Part shown: positions 62,574-64,000 of the stretch, piece by piece
How positions within the stretch are numbered: the first letter of the stretch is position 1
How the letters are laid out: every line of letters begins with the position of its first letter
Source of the DNA: Pseudomonas sp. CFBP13508
GTDB lineage: Bacteria > Pseudomonadota > Gammaproteobacteria > Pseudomonadales > Pseudomonadaceae
DNA length: 64,000 nucleotides
Reading direction: 5' to 3'
NCBI RefSeq assembly: GCF_005233515.1
Contig: NZ_QFZZ01000005.1
Location: 372,001-436,000, forward strand
Position numbers and translations under genes: made by a program
Notes under the pieces: generated by a model
Database searches by the model: none
What the model was told of the DNA's origin: nothing
The model's input: the letters and a program-made list of their open reading frames with translations, nothing else

Positions 62574-63532
62574 CAGAAATGTCCTTTGAGGGCGAGTTCG
62601 CGGTAATAGGCACCGAGTGCCGTCAGGCGGCAGCCGGTGGAGTGAATGGCGGCGTAGTACATGTGCTCGGCGTCGACCGGTTCGATCAGGCTGTGGCGGT
62701 TGCACTTCTGCAACTGGGCGAAGATCTCGCCGTGCTCCTGTATGAACGCCATTTCGGTGGGTTCGTAGCTGGGGTCGAGCGGGAAGACCGATTCGGCTTC
62801 GGCGAACCAGTTCGGCAATTTGCGCAGGATCTCCTTGGGAATCAGCGGCGAGACTTCGCGCAGGGAAATGAACTGCGACACATTGGTCTTGAACACCGGA
62901 CGCTGCTCCCACGGGCCGAGCGCGTTGTCGACGAAGGAGTACAGGCTGCCGGGGGTGATTTTGCCGAGGATATTCGCCGCGCCGCCATGCAGCGCTTGCA
63001 GCAGCAGGCCGGTGAACACGCCGTGCTGCGCGCCCTCCAGTGCCGGCTCGGCTTTTTTGCAGGCGGTGAGGATGGTCATGCCTTCGCTGACCATGCTGCT
63101 CTCGCTGCGCAAGGCGCGCACTTCGCCGGCCGAACCGCTTTCGCAGCAGTCGAGGATGATCATTTTGTTTTTGATCCGCGTGGCTTTGTCCGCCCAGTTG
63201 AGAATGTCGCTGATGCGGATGCCGTCCTTGGCGTTGCGGTAATCCTGCGGGATCAGCATGCCTTCGTCAGTGTCGGCGTCGAAACCGCCATGACCGGCGA
63301 AATACAGCAGAGCGACGTTGCAGTCGCCGGAAAACAACTCGCGGATCTGGTCTTCGAGTTTTTGCCGGCTCAGGTAATCCTCGGCGGACGTCAGTATCAG
63401 ATTCTTGAAGTTGGGGTCGCCATCGGCGTTGGTTTTCAGTACCGAGGCCATGGCCATGGCGTCGTTGCAACAGCCGCTGAGCCCGCCAATATGCGTGTAA
63501 TCGTTGATGCCGATGAACAGTGCCTTGCGCAT
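62573..63532 (-). CDS. Caspase-like (peptidase C14) effector protease
   Basis: A 319-residue caspase/metacaspase-fold protease. It starts MRKALFIGINDYTHIGGLSG, followed by CCNDAMAM, typical of C14 peptidases. The catalytic dyad is His81 in LLYFAGHGG and Cys130 in ILDCCESGSAG. Residues about 168-228 complete the p10-like part (HGVFTGLLLQALHGG; RPVFKTNVSQF). The last 90 residues (about 230-319) match no family I recognise and could sense a signal. It is coupled by ATGA to the TIR gene. It is expected to be latent until activated, then to cut cell proteins and stop phage growth. Confidence 0.9.
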   Translation of the reverse strand: MRKALFIGINDYTHIGGLSGCCNDAMAMASVLKTNADGDPNFKNLILTSAEDYLSRQKLEDQIRELFSGDCNVALLYFAGHGGFDADTDEGMLIPQDYRNAKDGIRISDILNWADKATRIKNKMIILDCCESGSAGEVRALRSESSMVSEGMTILTACKKAEPALEGAQHGVFTGLLLQALHGGAANILGKITPGSLYSFVDNALGPWEQRPVFKTNVSQFISLREVSPLIPKEILRKLPNWFAEAESVFPLDPSYEPTEMAFIQEHGEIFAQLQKCNRHSLIEPVDAEHMYYAAIHSTGCRLTALGAYYRELALKGHF

Positions 63533-63534
63533 GG

Positions 63535-63636
63535 TTACACCACCGTGAGCAGGCTGAACGCGCTGACGATTCTGTGGGGATAACGCAAGTGGGCGCAGCG
63601 AGACGAATGGCTGATGAATGAATGACAGCTTTGCAT
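63535..63636 (-). CDS. Possible 33-codon leader ORF upstream of the caspase-like gene
   Basis: ATG at 63636 has AGAGGA five bases upstream, a far better ribosome binding site than the caspase-like start, which has only GGTGG. The frame encodes 33 residues, begins MQSCHSFISHSSRCAHLRYP, and its TAA ends two bases before the protease ATG (TAACCATG). This arrangement would couple protease translation to the leader. The peptide has no recognisable family and could be chance. The rest of the 313-bp gap (to 63845) shows one hairpin. Confidence 0.4.
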   Translation of the reverse strand: MQSCHSFISHSSRCAHLRYPHRIVSAFSLLTVV

Positions 63637-63690
63637 TGGATTCCTCTGAGATCGCGGTAAGCGAAGGAGGAAGCGAATGTAGGCCGCTGG

Positions 63691-63711
63691 CGCAGACCTA
63701 CAAGGTCTGCG
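63691..63711 (-). terminator. Short perfect hairpin between rsgA and the defence genes
   Basis: CGCAGACCT-ACA-AGGTCTGCG: a 9-bp stem with a 3-nt loop. It has no T-run, so it is either a weak terminator of rsgA or part of the leader RNA of the caspase-TIR unit. Confidence 0.4.
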
Positions 63712-63845
63712 TGGCAAAACAGAAAGGTCCTGCGAGCAGGTGCGCAAAAGCCTACAGAAGAGACTGATGTTTAACAGCGAGAGGCGTGAGTCAGATGCAG
63801 TACGACAGCCAACGGCCCATAGTGCAGGGCCGCCGGCGTGACTGT

Positions 63846-64000
63846 TTAATAGCCGTTTTCAGGCAGGCTGGCGATGATCGAGCGATAGCTGTTCATCCGC
63901 TGCTGCTGGATGCGTCCGTCTTCGAGTGCCTTGAGCAGCGCACAACCCGGTTCGCGATCGTGCTTGCAGTCACGGAAACGGCAGGTGCCAAGCAGGTCGT
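63846..64000 (-). CDS. rsgA: Ribosome small subunit GTPase RsgA, C-terminal end only
   Basis: Only the last 51 or so codons are in the window; the gene runs off the right edge. The visible part reads DLLGTCRFRDCKHDREPGCA, the zinc-binding region of RsgA/YjeQ (Cys, His, Cys ligands), and ends ENGY-stop. RsgA is the GTPase that checks 30S subunit maturation. motB and rsgA are close neighbours in P. aeruginosa, so the caspase-TIR pair is an insertion between them. Confidence 0.9.
   Translation of the reverse strand, partial: DLLGTCRFRDCKHDREPGCALLKALEDGRIQQQRMNSYRSIIASLPENGY

Noticed and set aside
62574..62912. N-terminal extension of the TIR frame (would give 274 residues)
   Set aside because: The extra 113 residues are out-of-frame translation of the caspase-like gene; TIR box 1 begins at the ATG that overlaps the caspase stop.
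63637..63747. Longer version (70 codons) of the leader frame before the caspase-like gene
   Set aside because: The only convincing ribosome site is in front of the internal ATG at 63636.
1..64000. tRNA, rRNA, insertion sequence or prophage genes
   Set aside because: Looked for and not seen; no transposase, integrase or tRNA-like cloverleaf was recognised anywhere in the window.

Overview
The window is chromosomal DNA from a Pseudomonas, most likely of the P. fluorescens group. The protein families, the GC-rich codon use and the gene order match, from memory, the P. aeruginosa PAO1 stretch from PA5016 down to PA4952. The window also carries several copies of the REP/BIME palindrome (core GCGAGCCTGCTCGC) typical of fluorescent pseudomonads. 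Two PAO1 neighbours are missing: ilvE between glnE and waaF, and fimX beside serB. REP elements sit in both gaps.

Region by region. 1-4.3 kb: aceE and a 3'-truncated aceF (pyruvate dehydrogenase, minus strand), divergent from glnE; two 15-bp palindromes lie between them. 8-29 kb: the lipopolysaccharide core cluster. It has waaF, waaC, waaG, waaP, three more WaaP-like kinase genes, a small lipoprotein, a core carbamoyltransferase, four glycosyltransferases, mig-14, dnpA, a further kinase-like gene, waaL, msbA and hldE. 29-34.8 kb: a degenerate Nudix-like protein, an aldo/keto reductase, a FAD oxidoreductase, an EmrE-type exporter with a divergent LysR regulator, and waaA. 34.8-41.4 kb: a tandem repeat array, a TolC-like protein, a TPP riboswitch with thiC, cytX, and a lipoprotein. 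41.6-50.5 kb: nudF, a DUF1249 gene, cpdA, yqiA, parE, two exported or membrane proteins, and parC. 50.6-61.8 kb: a PqiC-like lipoprotein, an Smp/AhpA membrane protein divergent from serB, a protein with a PilZ-like motif, psd, rhdA, an HDOD protein, and motAB behind a clear sigma-28 promoter. The window ends in the 3' part of rsgA.

The most exciting element lies between motB and rsgA (62.1-63.6 kb, minus strand). A caspase-like (C14) protease gene overlaps a TIR-domain gene by ATGA. This fits a TIR/caspase anti-phage system of the kind recently named type IV Thoeris: the TIR enzyme makes an NAD-derived signal that switches on the protease. A 33-codon reading frame with a good ribosome binding site ends two bases before the protease start and may couple its translation.

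Other signals beyond ordinary annotation: two kinase-like LPS proteins lack the catalytic Asp; the Smp-family protein has a degenerate nucleotide-cyclase-like domain; a 167-169-bp tandem repeat carries the last codons of the tolC-like gene; a dispersed repeat (CCCTCTCCCTCCGGGAGAGGG ends) occurs at three loci, one of them a 133-bp tandem array and one flanking the TIR gene.
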